From contig NZ_BMNG01000008.1 in the NCBI RefSeq assembly GCF_014646335.1, positions 1-64,000 of the forward strand: a DNA stretch of 64,000 nt, written 5' to 3'. Source of the DNA: Streptomyces lasiicapitis (GTDB lineage: Bacteria > Actinomycetota > Actinomycetes > Streptomycetales > Streptomycetaceae). The translations under genes and the position numbers were made by a program. Positions 42,210-50,578 of this stretch are shown piece by piece; positions within the stretch are counted from its first letter, which is position 1; each line of letters begins with the position of its first letter. A model generated the notes under the pieces. The model was not told the origin of the DNA, made no database searches, and saw only the letters and a list, made by a program, of their open reading frames with translations.

Positions 42210-43631
42210 TCAGGGCGCCGGGGGCGGCGGCGTCCCCGCCCCCGGCAGCCGCACCGTCGCCACCGTGCCCCCGCCGTCCGCGGGCCCGAGCGTGACCTCG
42301 CCGCCCGCGTGCCGGACCGTACGCGCCACGATGGAGAGGCCGAGCCCCGAGCCGGGCAGGCTGCGGGCGGTGGGCGAGCGCCAGAACCGGTCGAAGACGT
42401 GCGGGAGTTCGTCCTCGGGGATGCCGGGCCCGTGGTCCCGCACGGTCAGCTCGCCCTTCCTCAGGCCGACTTCGACGACCGTGCCCGGCGGACCGAACTT
42501 CACCGCGTTGTCGAGGATGTTCACGATGGCCCGCTCCAGGGCCGGGGGCTCCGCCCGTACGAACCACGGGTGGAGGTCGGCGTCGAAGGTCAGCTCAGGA
42601 CCGCGAAGCCGGGCCCGCTCCAGGGCCGCGTCCACGACGTCGTGCAGCGCGACGACCTGCACCTTGCCGCCGGACTGTGCGCCGTCCGGCCGGGACAGCT
42701 CCTGCAAGTCGCCGATCAGCGAGGCGAGTTCGGTCATCTGGGCCTTGACGGAGGCGAGCAGGGCCCGGCGGTCGTCGGGCGGGATGGCGCGCCCGGTCTC
42801 GTCGCTGCGGGCGAGCAGCTCGATGTTGGTGCGCAGCGAGGTCAGCGGCGTACGCAGCTCATGCCCTGCGTCGGCGATGAGCTGCTGCTGGAGGTCGCGG
42901 GAGGAGGCGAGGGCGGAGGTCATCGCGTTGAAGGACCGGGAGAGCCGGGCGATCTCGTCGTCGCTGTCTTCGTCGGTGGGCAGCCGGAGGTTCAGGTCCT
43001 CGGTGCGGGCGACGTGTTCGACGGCGGCGGTGAGTTCGTCGACGGGGCGAAGGCCGGTGCGGGCCACCCAGAGGCCGGCGGCTCCGGCGCCGAGGACGCC
43101 TACGCCGGCGACCAGGGAGAGGACCAGGACGAGGTTGCTGAGGGTGTCCTGGACCTCGCTGAGGGGGCGGGCGACGGAGACGGCGTACGAGGAGCCCGGC
43201 AGGGGGTAGGTGTAGACGCGGTACTTGTCGCCGTTGGCCGCCGTCGAGTCGTGGAAGGACTCCTCGATCTCGCGCCGCGCGACCGCCGTGTCCGACTCCT
43301 TCAGCTCGATCTTCTGCTTGCCGAGGATGACGCAACTGCCGCCCGCCGGGTCGACCACTTGGACGGTCTGCTTGTACAGGTCGGGCCGGTCGTTGTCGGC
43401 GATGACCGAGCGCCGGCATTGACCGTCGCTGTTGACCTGGCTGTTGACGAACTCGTACGACACATTGGGGTCGCGCAACGCGTCGTCCAACGAGCTGACC
43501 AGCACGTTCCGTACGACGAACCAGCACGCCACGGCCGCGGCCGCCACGGCGACGGCCACCGCGGTGGCGACGAGCAGTGCCAGCCGCGAACGCAGCGGCA
43601 GCGTGCGGAAGCGGCGGACGACCCGGTTCAC
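42210..43631 (-). CDS. OmpR-system sensor histidine kinase (MprB-like)
   Basis: 473 aa. Two transmembrane helices (about 16-38 and 158-182) enclose an extracytoplasmic sensor of about 115 residues. A HAMP follows (LRPVDELTAAVEHVARTEDL), then HisKA with the phospho-His in DAGHELRTPLTSLRTN, and HATPase_c with NILDNAVKFGPPG and GSGLGLSIVARTVRHAGG. GTG 43631 overlaps the regulator stop as GTGA. With the adjacent HtrA-like protease it resembles mycobacterial MprAB-PepD, an envelope-stress circuit. Confidence 0.92.
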   Translation of the reverse strand: MNRVVRRFRTLPLRSRLALLVATAVAVAVAAAAVACWFVVRNVLVSSLDDALRDPNVSYEFVNSQVNSDGQCRRSVIADNDRPDLYKQTVQVVDPAGGSCVILGKQKIELKESDTAVARREIEESFHDSTAANGDKYRVYTYPLPGSSYAVSVARPLSEVQDTLSNLVLVLSLVAGVGVLGAGAAGLWVARTGLRPVDELTAAVEHVARTEDLNLRLPTDEDSDDEIARLSRSFNAMTSALASSRDLQQQLIADAGHELRTPLTSLRTNIELLARSDETGRAIPPDDRRALLASVKAQMTELASLIGDLQELSRPDGAQSGGKVQVVALHDVVDAALERARLRGPELTFDADLHPWFVRAEPPALERAIVNILDNAVKFGPPGTVVEVGLRKGELTVRDHGPGIPEDELPHVFDRFWRSPTARSLPGSGLGLSIVARTVRHAGGEVTLGPADGGGTVATVRLPGAGTPPPPAP

Positions 43632-44398
43632 GCGCCGCCGCCGGACCCGCCGGAACCCGAGGCGTCGGCGCGCAACACGTACCCCACCCCCCGCACCGTG
43701 TGCACCAGGCGCGGCTCGCCGTCCGCCTCCGTCTTGCGGCGCAGATACATCACGTACACGTCGAGGGAGTTGGAGGACGGCTCGAAGTCGAAGCCCCACA
43801 CGGACTTCAGGATCTGCTCGCGGGTCAGGACCTGGCGCGGGTGCGCGAGGAACATCTCAAGGAGCGTGAACTCGGTACGCGTCAGCTCGACCGTGCGCGA
43901 CCCGCGGGTCACCTCGCGCGTCGCCAGGTCCATGCGCAGGTCGGCGAAGGACAGGGTGTCGTCCTCCGCGGCCTCGCCCGCCGCCGCGGCGTAGGAGCTG
44001 CGGCGCAGCAGGGCGCGGATGCGGGCGAAGAGTTCGTCCAGCTCGAAGGGCTTGACCAGGTAGTCGTCGGCGCCCGCGTCCAGGCCCGTGACGCGGTCGC
44101 CGACGGTGTCGCGGGCCGTGAGCATCAGGATGGGGGTCGTGGAGCCGGTGGCGCGGAGCCTGCGGGCGGCCGTGAGGCCGTCCATGCGGGGCATCTGGAT
44201 GTCCAGTACGACGAGGTCGGGGCGGTAGGCCGCGGCCTTCTCCAGCGCGTCGGCGCCGTCCACGGCGACCTCCGTGCCGTAGCCCTCGAACGCGAGGCTG
44301 CGCTGCAGGGCCTCGCGTACGGCGGGTTCGTCGTCCACGATCAGGATGCGCTGCTGCTGCGCTTGCTGGTGCTCACGGTCGCCTTCGGCGGGGCTCAT
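43628..44398 (-). CDS. OmpR-family response regulator (MprA-like)
   Basis: 256 aa. The receiver domain (about 17-130) has ILIVDDEPAVREAL, the phospho-Asp in LVVLDIQMPRMDG, and LVKPFELDEL. The C-terminal winged helix has LTRTEFTLLEMFLAHPRQVLTREQIL and SLDVYVMYLRRKTEA, the DNA-recognition helix region. It is the first gene of the pair; repeats fill the DNA between it and the protease gene. Direct TGAG repeats at 45735-45760 may be its binding site. Confidence 0.93.
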   Translation of the reverse strand: MSPAEGDREHQQAQQQRILIVDDEPAVREALQRSLAFEGYGTEVAVDGADALEKAAAYRPDLVVLDIQMPRMDGLTAARRLRATGSTTPILMLTARDTVGDRVTGLDAGADDYLVKPFELDELFARIRALLRRSSYAAAAGEAAEDDTLSFADLRMDLATREVTRGSRTVELTRTEFTLLEMFLAHPRQVLTREQILKSVWGFDFEPSSNSLDVYVMYLRRKTEADGEPRLVHTVRGVGYVLRADASGSGGSGGGA

Positions 44399-44466
44399 GG
44401 GGTGTCTTCGGCTTTCTGGGTGTGGCGGAGGGGGCGGGTTCAGCGTCGCACGGGTGCGGGTGGTGG

Positions 44467-44577
44467 GCCCTGCGGGGCTTTCCCCAATCCCGCCCCTTCC
44501 CGAAACCGGGGGCTCTGCCCCCGGACCCCCGTATCGGCCTGGACGGCCTCGTCCTCAAACGCCGGACGGGCTAAAAC
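44467..44577. repeat. Interspersed repeat A, long copy 3
   Basis: About 110 bp, nearly identical to the copy at 40294-40404, including the internal hairpin CCGGGGGC...GCCCCCGG. Its 25-bp end (44548-44572) is a perfect inverted repeat of 44602-44626 in the next copy. Confidence 0.85.
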
Positions 44578-44597
44578 CGCGCCGCTGCGGCTGGGGG

Positions 44598-44707
44598 TTT
44601 CAGCCCGTCCGGCGTTTGAGGACGAGCCGCGAAGCGGCGATAGCGGGGTCCAGGGGCGGCAGCCCCTGGTTACGGGAAGGGGCGGGATTGGGGAGGCCCC
44701 GCCAGGG
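44598..44707. repeat. Interspersed repeat A, inverted copy 4
   Basis: This copy is in opposite orientation to copy 3, starting TTTCAGCCCGTCCGGCGTTT. Together they form a 25-bp perfect hairpin with a 29-nt spacer that likely ends transcription of the protease gene, whose stop lies 1 bp away. Confidence 0.85.
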
Positions 44708-44708
44708 C

Positions 44709-45710
44709 TCAGCCCGTCGCCCCCGCCCGCAGCTTCGCCAAGTCCCCCTTGACCGTGTTGATCGGGATCGCGAACCCGAGCCCCACACTCCCGCTCCCGG
44801 AGCCCGACGCGCCCGCGGACCCCGCCGAACTCGGCGAGTACATAGCGGAGTTGATCCCCACAATGTTCCCGTCCATGTCGATGAGCGCACCCCCGGAGTT
44901 CCCGGGATTGAGCGACGCGTCGGTCTGCAACGCCTTGTACGTGGTCTTCGACGACCCGGTGTCACCGTTGAACTGCTCCCCACCGAACTCGAACGGCCAC
45001 CCGTCCCCGGGCCCCTGCTGCCCCTCACCGCCCTGGCCCCGCCCGGGGTCCGCGGAGACGGTCACATCCCGATCGAGCGCGGAGATGATCCCGCTGGTGA
45101 CGGTCCCGGTGAGCCCCTCGGGCGACCCGATGGCGACGACTTCCTGCCCGACCTGCACGTCGTCGGAGTCACCGAGGCTCGCGGCCTTGAGCCCGGACGC
45201 GTCCTCCAGCTTGATCAGCGCGAGATCCTTCTTGCTGTCGGTGCCGACGGTCTTGGCCTTGTACGTCTTGCCGTCGCTGGTCCGCACGGTGATCTCGGTG
45301 GCGCCGGAGATGACGTGGTTGTTGGTGACGATCTCGCCGTCGGAGGTGACGATGACACCGGACCCGGTGGACTTGCCGGAGCCGGTGGTGGCGTTGATCT
45401 CGACGATGCTCGGCGAGACGGCGGAGGCGACACCGGCGACGGTGCCCTTGCTGCCGGTGGAGACGCTGGTCCCGTTCACGTTCTTCGCGCCACCGCTGCC
45501 GCTGTCGTCACCGGTCAGCGTCTGGAAGGCGTACGCGGTGCCACCGCCGACGGCCGCGGCGGCGAGCGCGACGGCGGCGAGCAGGGCCAGGGGACCACGG
45601 GCACGACGCCCGGACCGGTGCGGGGCCGGCAGCGAAGCCGGGGCCGGGGCCGGTGCGGGGTAGGCGGGCGGAGGCGGGTACTCGCCGTTCTGGCGGAAGG
45701 GTTCTGTCAT
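44709..45710 (-). CDS. HtrA/DegP-like trypsin-type serine protease
   Basis: 333 aa. A Pro/Ala-rich cytoplasmic N-terminus precedes one transmembrane anchor (about 41-62, LALLAAVALAAAAVGGGTAYA). The extracytoplasmic trypsin domain has the triad His (VTNNHVISGA), Asp (KKDLALIKLED) and Ser (LNPGNSGGALID). There is no PDZ domain, so it is shorter than classic HtrA. A Gly/Gln/Asp-rich loop is inserted before the Ser motif. It probably degrades or processes envelope proteins under stress. ATG 45710. Confidence 0.92.
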   Translation of the reverse strand: MTEPFRQNGEYPPPPAYPAPAPAPASLPAPHRSGRRARGPLALLAAVALAAAAVGGGTAYAFQTLTGDDSGSGGAKNVNGTSVSTGSKGTVAGVASAVSPSIVEINATTGSGKSTGSGVIVTSDGEIVTNNHVISGATEITVRTSDGKTYKAKTVGTDSKKDLALIKLEDASGLKAASLGDSDDVQVGQEVVAIGSPEGLTGTVTSGIISALDRDVTVSADPGRGQGGEGQQGPGDGWPFEFGGEQFNGDTGSSKTTYKALQTDASLNPGNSGGALIDMDGNIVGINSAMYSPSSAGSAGASGSGSGSVGLGFAIPINTVKGDLAKLRAGATG

Positions 45711-45734
45711 GCCTACGATCGTGTGCCCGCTACA

Positions 45735-45760
45735 TGAGAGTGCCCTGAGGACGCCCTGAG
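45735..45760. promoter_or_regulatory. Three 11-bp-spaced TGAG direct repeats
   Basis: TGAG occurs at 45735, 45746 and 45757, the last two within identical GCCCTGAG words. On the protease coding strand these read CTCA(GGGC). The 11-bp period and the CTCA core fit a site for an OmpR-family regulator such as the adjacent MprA-like protein. Confidence 0.5.
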
Positions 45761-45782
45761 AGTCCTACCAGAACCCTGTTCG

Positions 45783-45816
45783 CCCGATGTAAAGACCAGC
45801 CCGATGTAAAGACCAG
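45783..45816. repeat. 17-bp perfect tandem duplication
   Basis: CCCGATGTAAAGACCAG is repeated exactly, head to tail, in the DNA upstream of the protease gene. Function unknown; it may be a recent slippage duplication. Confidence 0.8.
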
Positions 45817-45852
45817 AGAGAGCAGGAAGCCGGGGAACCGGCAAGGCACCCC

Positions 45853-46896
45853 TCAGGAATCCGCCGCAACCCCGGACCCGCACCCGCAAGACCTCCGCAC
45901 CACCAACCGCGAGGGAAACACCCGCAACCGCTCCCGTCGCGAGCCCGCCACCCGGAGGCCGTCGTCCAGGACCAGGTCGACCGCCGCGCGGGCCATCGCG
46001 GGGCGGTCGGAGGCGACCGTGGTGAGCGGCGGGTCCGTCAGGCCCGCTTCCTTGACGTCGTCGAAGCCGGCGACGGCCAGCTCCCCGGGCACGTCGATGC
46101 GCAGCTCACGCGCGGCCCGCAGGACGCCGATCGCCTGGTCGTCGGTGGAGCAGAAGATCGCGGTGGGGCGGTCGGGCCCGGCGAGGAAGCCGAGGGCGAC
46201 CTGATAGGCGTCGTAGCGGTTGTACGGGGCCTCGAAGAGGCGGCCCTCGGTCGGGATGCCGGCCTCGCGCATCGCGCGGCGCCAGCCCTCGACGTGGTCG
46301 GAGACGGGGTCGCCGACGGTCGGCGTCTCGGCCGTGCCGCCGACGCAGGCGACGTACGCGTGGCCGTGTTCGAGGAGGTGGCGGGTGGCGAGCTGGGCGC
46401 CGCCCACGTCGTCCGTCACGACGGCGACGTCGTCGATCGCCTCGGGCCGCTCGTGCAGCAGCACCACCCGCGCGTCCCAGGCGTCGATCTCGGCGGCGGC
46501 CTGGTCGGTCAGGCCGTGGCTGACGAGGATGAGGCCGGAGACCCGCATGCCGAGGAACGCGCGGAGGTAGTGGGTCTCACGTTCCTCGACGTAGTCCGCG
46601 TTGCCGACCAGGACCATTTTTCCGCGCTCGACCGCCGCCTGCTCGACCGCGTGCGTCATCTCCGCGAAGAACGGCTGCCGCGCGTCCGGCACGATCATGC
46701 CTATGAGGTCCGTGCGCCGGGACGCCATGGCCTGCGCGACCCGGTCCGGGCGGTAGCCCAGTTCCTTGATCGCGGCCAGTACGCGCTCGCGCGTGGCCGG
46801 GGCTACCGGCCTCGGTCCGTTGTTGATGACGTAGCTCACGACCGCGGTCGAAGTACCCGCCAGTCGCGCCACATCGTCCCGCGTCACCTTGGCCAC
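45853..46896 (-). CDS. LacI-family transcriptional regulator
   Basis: 347 aa. The LacI helix-turn-helix is VTRDDVARLAGTSTAVVSYVINNGPRPV, followed by the hinge helix RERVLAAIKELGYRPDRVAQAM. The periplasmic-binding-like ligand domain has IGMIVPDARQPFFAEMTHAVEQAA and PTAIFCSTDDQAIGVLRAARE. A C-terminal Cys pair in RRSCGCG is unusual. The effector is unknown. No sugar transporter is adjacent, so targets are elsewhere. GTG 46896 is clear. Confidence 0.93.
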   Translation of the reverse strand: MAKVTRDDVARLAGTSTAVVSYVINNGPRPVAPATRERVLAAIKELGYRPDRVAQAMASRRTDLIGMIVPDARQPFFAEMTHAVEQAAVERGKMVLVGNADYVEERETHYLRAFLGMRVSGLILVSHGLTDQAAAEIDAWDARVVLLHERPEAIDDVAVVTDDVGGAQLATRHLLEHGHAYVACVGGTAETPTVGDPVSDHVEGWRRAMREAGIPTEGRLFEAPYNRYDAYQVALGFLAGPDRPTAIFCSTDDQAIGVLRAARELRIDVPGELAVAGFDDVKEAGLTDPPLTTVASDRPAMARAAVDLVLDDGLRVAGSRRERLRVFPSRLVVRRSCGCGSGVAADS

Positions 46897-46919
46897 GCGC
46901 GCAGTCTACGCGGATGGAG

Positions 46920-47762
46920 TCAGCCCTGAGCAGGGCGTGCGACGCCTTCCTTCGCCCGTACGGCGGCGGCATCGGAAGCCCGTACGGCGGCGGACTCGGC
47001 GGCCCGTCCCGCTGCGGGCCCGGAACCGCGCTCGCCCTCGGGCTTCGGCGCCGCCGCCTTCGCGCTCTCCCCGTCCGCGCCCCGGTCCACCTTCTCCGGC
47101 ACGACGAAGCGGTAGCCCACGTTGCGCACGGTGCCGATCAGTGACTCGTGCTCGACGCCGAGCTTGGCCCGAAGGCGTCGTACGTGGACGTCGACCGTCC
47201 GCGTACCGCCGAAGTAGTCGTAGCCCCAGACCTCCTGGAGCAGTTGGGCGCGGGTGAAGACCCGGCCGGGGTGCTGCGCCAGGTACTTGATCAGCTCGAA
47301 CTCCTTGAAGGTCAGGTCGAGGACCCGGCCCTTCAGCTTCGCGCTGTACGTCGCCTCGTCCACGGAGAGGTCGCCGTTGCGGATCTCCATGGGGGAGTCG
47401 TCGGCGGTGATCTGCTGGCGGCCCATGGCCAGGCGAAGGCGCGCCTCGACCTCGGCGGGCCCGGCGGTGTCCAGGAGGACATCGTCGATGCCCCAGTCCG
47501 CGGTGACGGCGGCCAGGCCGCCCTCGGTCACCACGAGCACCAGCGGACAGCCGGGGCCGGTGGAGCGAAGGAGCTGGCAGAGGCTGCGGACCTGGGGGAG
47601 GTCGCGCCGCCCGTCGATCAGGATGACGTCGGCACCTGGGGTGTCGACGAGAGCCGGGCCCTCGGCGGGGGCCACCCGCACCTGGTGAAGGAGCAGGCCG
47701 AGGGCGGGAAGCACCTCCGTCGACGGCTGAAGGGCATTGGTCAGGAGCAGCAGAGAACTCAT
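46920..47762 (-). CDS. glnR: Nitrogen regulator GlnR
   Basis: 280 aa. An atypical OmpR receiver (MSSLLLLTNALQPSTEVLPAL, ADVILIDGRRDLPQ) lacks part of the normal acidic pocket, as in GlnR orphan regulators. The winged helix has LDLTFKEFELIKYLAQHPGRVFTRAQLLQEVWGYDYFGGTRTVDVHVRRLRAK, which is highly characteristic. GlnR controls glnA, amtB and other nitrogen genes. There is no cognate kinase nearby. The C-terminal 50 residues are Ala/Arg/Ser low-complexity with a duplicated AAVRA unit. Confidence 0.92.
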   Translation of the reverse strand: MSSLLLLTNALQPSTEVLPALGLLLHQVRVAPAEGPALVDTPGADVILIDGRRDLPQVRSLCQLLRSTGPGCPLVLVVTEGGLAAVTADWGIDDVLLDTAGPAEVEARLRLAMGRQQITADDSPMEIRNGDLSVDEATYSAKLKGRVLDLTFKEFELIKYLAQHPGRVFTRAQLLQEVWGYDYFGGTRTVDVHVRRLRAKLGVEHESLIGTVRNVGYRFVVPEKVDRGADGESAKAAAPKPEGERGSGPAAGRAAESAAVRASDAAAVRAKEGVARPAQG

Positions 47763-48067
47763 CGCGCCCCGCCCCCAAGCTCTCGGCTTCGCTCGAGCAG
47801 GGGGTGCCCCCGGCCTGGGTCCGTCCTACGGTCGTGCACGTTTCGCTCGCCCATAACGTCGGTTCCTCCTCGGTCCCTGCGAGGACGTTTACGGCACTGC
47901 TTCGTACTCGTGGTACACCTCCCGCGCCCTGGGTGGTGACCTCGCGCGCCGTTCTTGAGGCTTCGTTTACGGGGCTTTGGTGAGCCTTCGTACCCGAGGT
48001 GCCCAGAAAGCACGAAAGGACCCGGGGGCTTCGCTGCCCGGATCCTCTGCGCAGCACAATAGCCCAC
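47763..48067. other. Divergent region between glnR and the hydrolase gene
   Basis: These 305 bp should hold both promoters. The glnR-proximal part contains an interspersed repeat (47771-47811). I could not identify a confident GlnR box or -10/-35 pair in it. Confidence 0.4.
47771..47811. repeat. Interspersed repeat B near glnR
   Basis: GCCCCCAAGCTCTCGGCTTC continues GCTCGAGCAGGGGGTGCCCCC; the arms CCCCC and GGGGG can pair. It matches the copy within the CHAD gene and lies 9 bp upstream of the glnR start. Confidence 0.75.
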
Positions 48068-48958
48068 ATGAGTTCCGGTCCGGCAGGTCAAACGGCGCGA
48101 TCTTCTGTGCGGCCGATCACTCGCGTTCAACGGAGCGCAACGCTGCGTACAACGCTCCGTACCTCGGACGGGGTGGCCATCGAAGCCGCGTACGACCCCG
48201 GTCCCGGGCCGGTCGGCGGGCCCGCGATCGTGCTCGCGCACGGCTTCTCGGGGGACCTGCGGCGGCCCCACGTGCGCCGGGCCGCGGGGGTGTTCGCGCA
48301 GCGTGCGGCCGTGATCACGTTCTCCTTCCGGGGGCACGGAGGGTCCGGCGGTCACTCCACCGTGGGCGATCGCGAGGTGCTCGATCTCGCCGCCGCCGTC
48401 GACTGGGCGCGCTCGCTCGGGCACACGCGCGTGGCGACGGTCGGATTCTCCATGGGCGGCTCCGTGGTGCTGCGGCACGCGGCGCTGCACGGGGGGCGCA
48501 CGGAAGCGCGCGCCGACGGCGGTGATTCCGTCGGTTCCTTCGGTTCCGGCGGTTCTGTTGACGCCGTCGTCTCGGTCAGCGGTCCGGCCCGGTGGTTCTA
48601 CCGGGGTACGGCTCCGATGCGGCGGCTGCACTGGGTGGTGACGCGGCGGGCGGGGCGGCTTGTCGGGCGGCTCGGCCTGCGGACCCGGATCCATCCGCGC
48701 GAGTGGGACCCCGTACCGCTGTCGCCGGCCGAGTCCGTACCGCTCATCGCCCCCACCCCGCTCCTCATCGTGCACGGCGACCGGGACCCGTACTTCCCCG
48801 TCGACCACCCCCGGATGCTGGCCGCCGCCGCGGGCGATTCGGCCGAGCTGTGGCTGGAACCCGGCATGGGGCACGCCGAGCACGCGGCGGAGGACGCCCT
48901 CCTGGACCGGATCGGCGCCTGGCTCACGGCATCATGGACGTCGGCAACCGCCGAGTGA
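48068..48958 (+). CDS. Alpha/beta hydrolase
   Basis: 296 aa. Nucleophile elbow GFSMGGS, catalytic Asp in LLIVHGDRDPYFPV and His in PGMGHAEHA give a complete triad. The oxyanion region is VLAHGFSGDLRRP. A Gly/Ser-rich insert follows the elbow (GGRTEARADGGDS). It is probably a cytoplasmic esterase or peptidase-like enzyme; substrate unknown. ATG 48068 with no obvious Shine-Dalgarno. A MoaD-like gene follows after 22 nt, suggesting an operon. Confidence 0.88.
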   Translation: MSSGPAGQTARSSVRPITRVQRSATLRTTLRTSDGVAIEAAYDPGPGPVGGPAIVLAHGFSGDLRRPHVRRAAGVFAQRAAVITFSFRGHGGSGGHSTVGDREVLDLAAAVDWARSLGHTRVATVGFSMGGSVVLRHAALHGGRTEARADGGDSVGSFGSGGSVDAVVSVSGPARWFYRGTAPMRRLHWVVTRRAGRLVGRLGLRTRIHPREWDPVPLSPAESVPLIAPTPLLIVHGDRDPYFPVDHPRMLAAAAGDSAELWLEPGMGHAEHAAEDALLDRIGAWLTASWTSATAE

Positions 48959-48980
48959 CCTGAGCGAAAGGAGGGGGCAC

Positions 48981-49235
48981 ATGGCTACCGGGACCATTCG
49001 GTACTGGGCCGCCGCGAAGGCCGCCGCTGGTGTCGCCGAGGAGGCGTACGCCGAGGCCACGCTGGCCGAGGCGCTCAGCGCCGCCCGCGTGCGACACCCC
49101 GGAGAACTCGACCGCGTGCTGCGGCGCTGCTCGTTCCTCATCGACGGTGACCCCGTGGGAACCCGCGCCCATGAGACCGTACGGCTTGCCGAGGGCGGCA
49201 CGGTCGAGGTGCTCCCGCCGTTCGCAGGAGGATGA
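48981..49235 (+). CDS. MoaD/ThiS-family sulfur carrier
   Basis: 84-aa ubiquitin-fold protein ending in the thiocarboxylate-forming Gly-Gly (VLPPFAGG). It starts MATGTIRYWAAAKAAAGV, typical of MoaD, and carries sulfur for molybdopterin or a related pathway when activated by a MoeB-like enzyme. AAAGGAGG lies 9 nt before ATG 48981. No other cofactor-synthesis gene is adjacent, but a rhodanese lies 2.5 kb downstream. Confidence 0.88.
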   Translation: MATGTIRYWAAAKAAAGVAEEAYAEATLAEALSAARVRHPGELDRVLRRCSFLIDGDPVGTRAHETVRLAEGGTVEVLPPFAGG

Positions 49236-49245
49236 CCCGTACGCG

Positions 49246-50445
49246 ATGAGCAACGAACCGTACGACCCTTATCAGCAGTACCCGCACCCCCAGCAGCAGC
49301 ACCAGTACCCGCCGCCGCAGCAGGCCGAGGAGGCCTGGGGGCACCAGGATCCGTACGCGCAGCAGCAGTACGCCACCCAGCAGTGGGAGGGGCAGACCTG
49401 GGACACCCAGGTGCATGCGGCTCCGCCGGTGGCGGACGTGACGGAGACCGCGTATCTGCCGCCGCAGTCGTATGCGGAACCCCCGCAGGGGTACTCGGGT
49501 GTGGACCACTCCGGCGCGTACCCAGCCGGGCAGGCGCCGCCCGCGCAGCAGACGCCACCGCCTGCCGCGCAGCAGACGCCACCCCCTGCCGGGAGGCATC
49601 GCGCGGCCCCGGCCCCTGCTGCCCCCGCCGAGCCCGACCCCGGAGTCGACCCCTCCTACGGCCCCGCCACCATCACCGGCAACCCCCGCGTCACCGACGC
49701 GCAGCGGGCGCGGGCCGAGGGGCGGTCGCCGATCATAGAGCCGGGGATGCAGCCCGCCCTGCTCACCGCCGTGCTCGGGCTGCTGCTCGCGGGGGGCGCC
49801 GCCGCCGGGCAGTACGCGCTGCTCGTGCCGCTGGTGATCCTGCAGGGTGTGACGGCCGCCGGATGGTTCCGGCTGAACGGGATGTGGCCCGCCCGGCAGG
49901 GCATCGCGCTCGCGTTCCTGGGCGGTGTCGCCGCCGACGTCGCGCTGCTCGCCACCGGTGAGGGCAACGCCCCCGCGGCGATCCTCGGCACGCTCGGCGT
50001 GTGGGTGCTGCTGGTGCTCGTGCTCCAGTTGCGCAGCCGGGCGGGCGCGGACGAGCGGATGGCAGGACTGATGGCCACCCTCGCCTCCAGCGCGCTCGCG
50101 ATCATCGCGGCCGGGCACCTCGCCGCCACGCACGAGGCCGTCACCGTCGGCGGGGTCGCCGTCGCCGTGACCGTGCTTGCCCGCGCGCTGCCGCTGCCGA
50201 CGCCCGCGTCGGTGGTCGTGGCGCTGCTCGCCGCGGCCGGTGCGGGCATCGCGGTGGGCGGGGCGACGGACTTCGGCAGCAAGGGCGCGCTGCTCGGGCT
50301 CGCCGCGGGTGTGTGCGCCGTGATCGGGCACCGGGTCGCCTCGTACGACTACCCGTCGCGGTTCGTGCACTTCACGGCCGGTGTCGCGCTGCCGCTCGCG
50401 GCCGCCGCGCCCGCCGTGTACGTGATGGGGCGCGCCCTCGGCTGA
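49246..50445 (+). CDS. Polytopic membrane protein with Gln/Tyr-rich N-terminus
   Basis: 399 aa. The first ~160 residues are Gln/Pro/Tyr-rich disordered repeats (YDPYQQYPHPQQQ, AQQTPPPAAQQTPPP). Then about eight hydrophobic helices occupy 170-399 (e.g. ALLTAVLGLLLAGGAAAGQYALLV). ATG 49246 lies within 10 nt of the MoaD stop, whose end contains AGGAGG. I do not recognise the family. Tyr/Gln-rich cytoplasmic tails occur in actinobacterial membrane proteins linked to polar growth, but that is only a suggestion. Confidence 0.75.
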   Translation: MSNEPYDPYQQYPHPQQQHQYPPPQQAEEAWGHQDPYAQQQYATQQWEGQTWDTQVHAAPPVADVTETAYLPPQSYAEPPQGYSGVDHSGAYPAGQAPPAQQTPPPAAQQTPPPAGRHRAAPAPAAPAEPDPGVDPSYGPATITGNPRVTDAQRARAEGRSPIIEPGMQPALLTAVLGLLLAGGAAAGQYALLVPLVILQGVTAAGWFRLNGMWPARQGIALAFLGGVAADVALLATGEGNAPAAILGTLGVWVLLVLVLQLRSRAGADERMAGLMATLASSALAIIAAGHLAATHEAVTVGGVAVAVTVLARALPLPTPASVVVALLAAAGAGIAVGGATDFGSKGALLGLAAGVCAVIGHRVASYDYPSRFVHFTAGVALPLAAAAPAVYVMGRALG

Positions 50446-50491
50446 GTCCGGGCGGTGCCGATACGCACCGTAACGTCACATTCGATCTACA

Positions 50492-50522
50492 GGTCCCCGG
50501 CCGGGCACATGGGCCGGGGACC
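50492..50522. terminator. Terminator after the polytopic membrane protein
   Basis: GGTCCCCGGCC and GGCCGGGGACC form an 11-bp perfect stem with a 9-nt loop, followed by CGTCCTTT. It lies 46 nt after the stop. Confidence 0.75.
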
Positions 50523-50578
50523 CGTCCTTTAGGCTCGCGGCAACGGACAGCCGAGGCGGGGGACGGGGAACAGCAGGC

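Noticed and set aside
48000..48067. Upstream start for the alpha/beta hydrolase adding about 23 residues.
   Set aside because: The added residues are not part of the fold and ATG 48068 gives a normal N-terminus.
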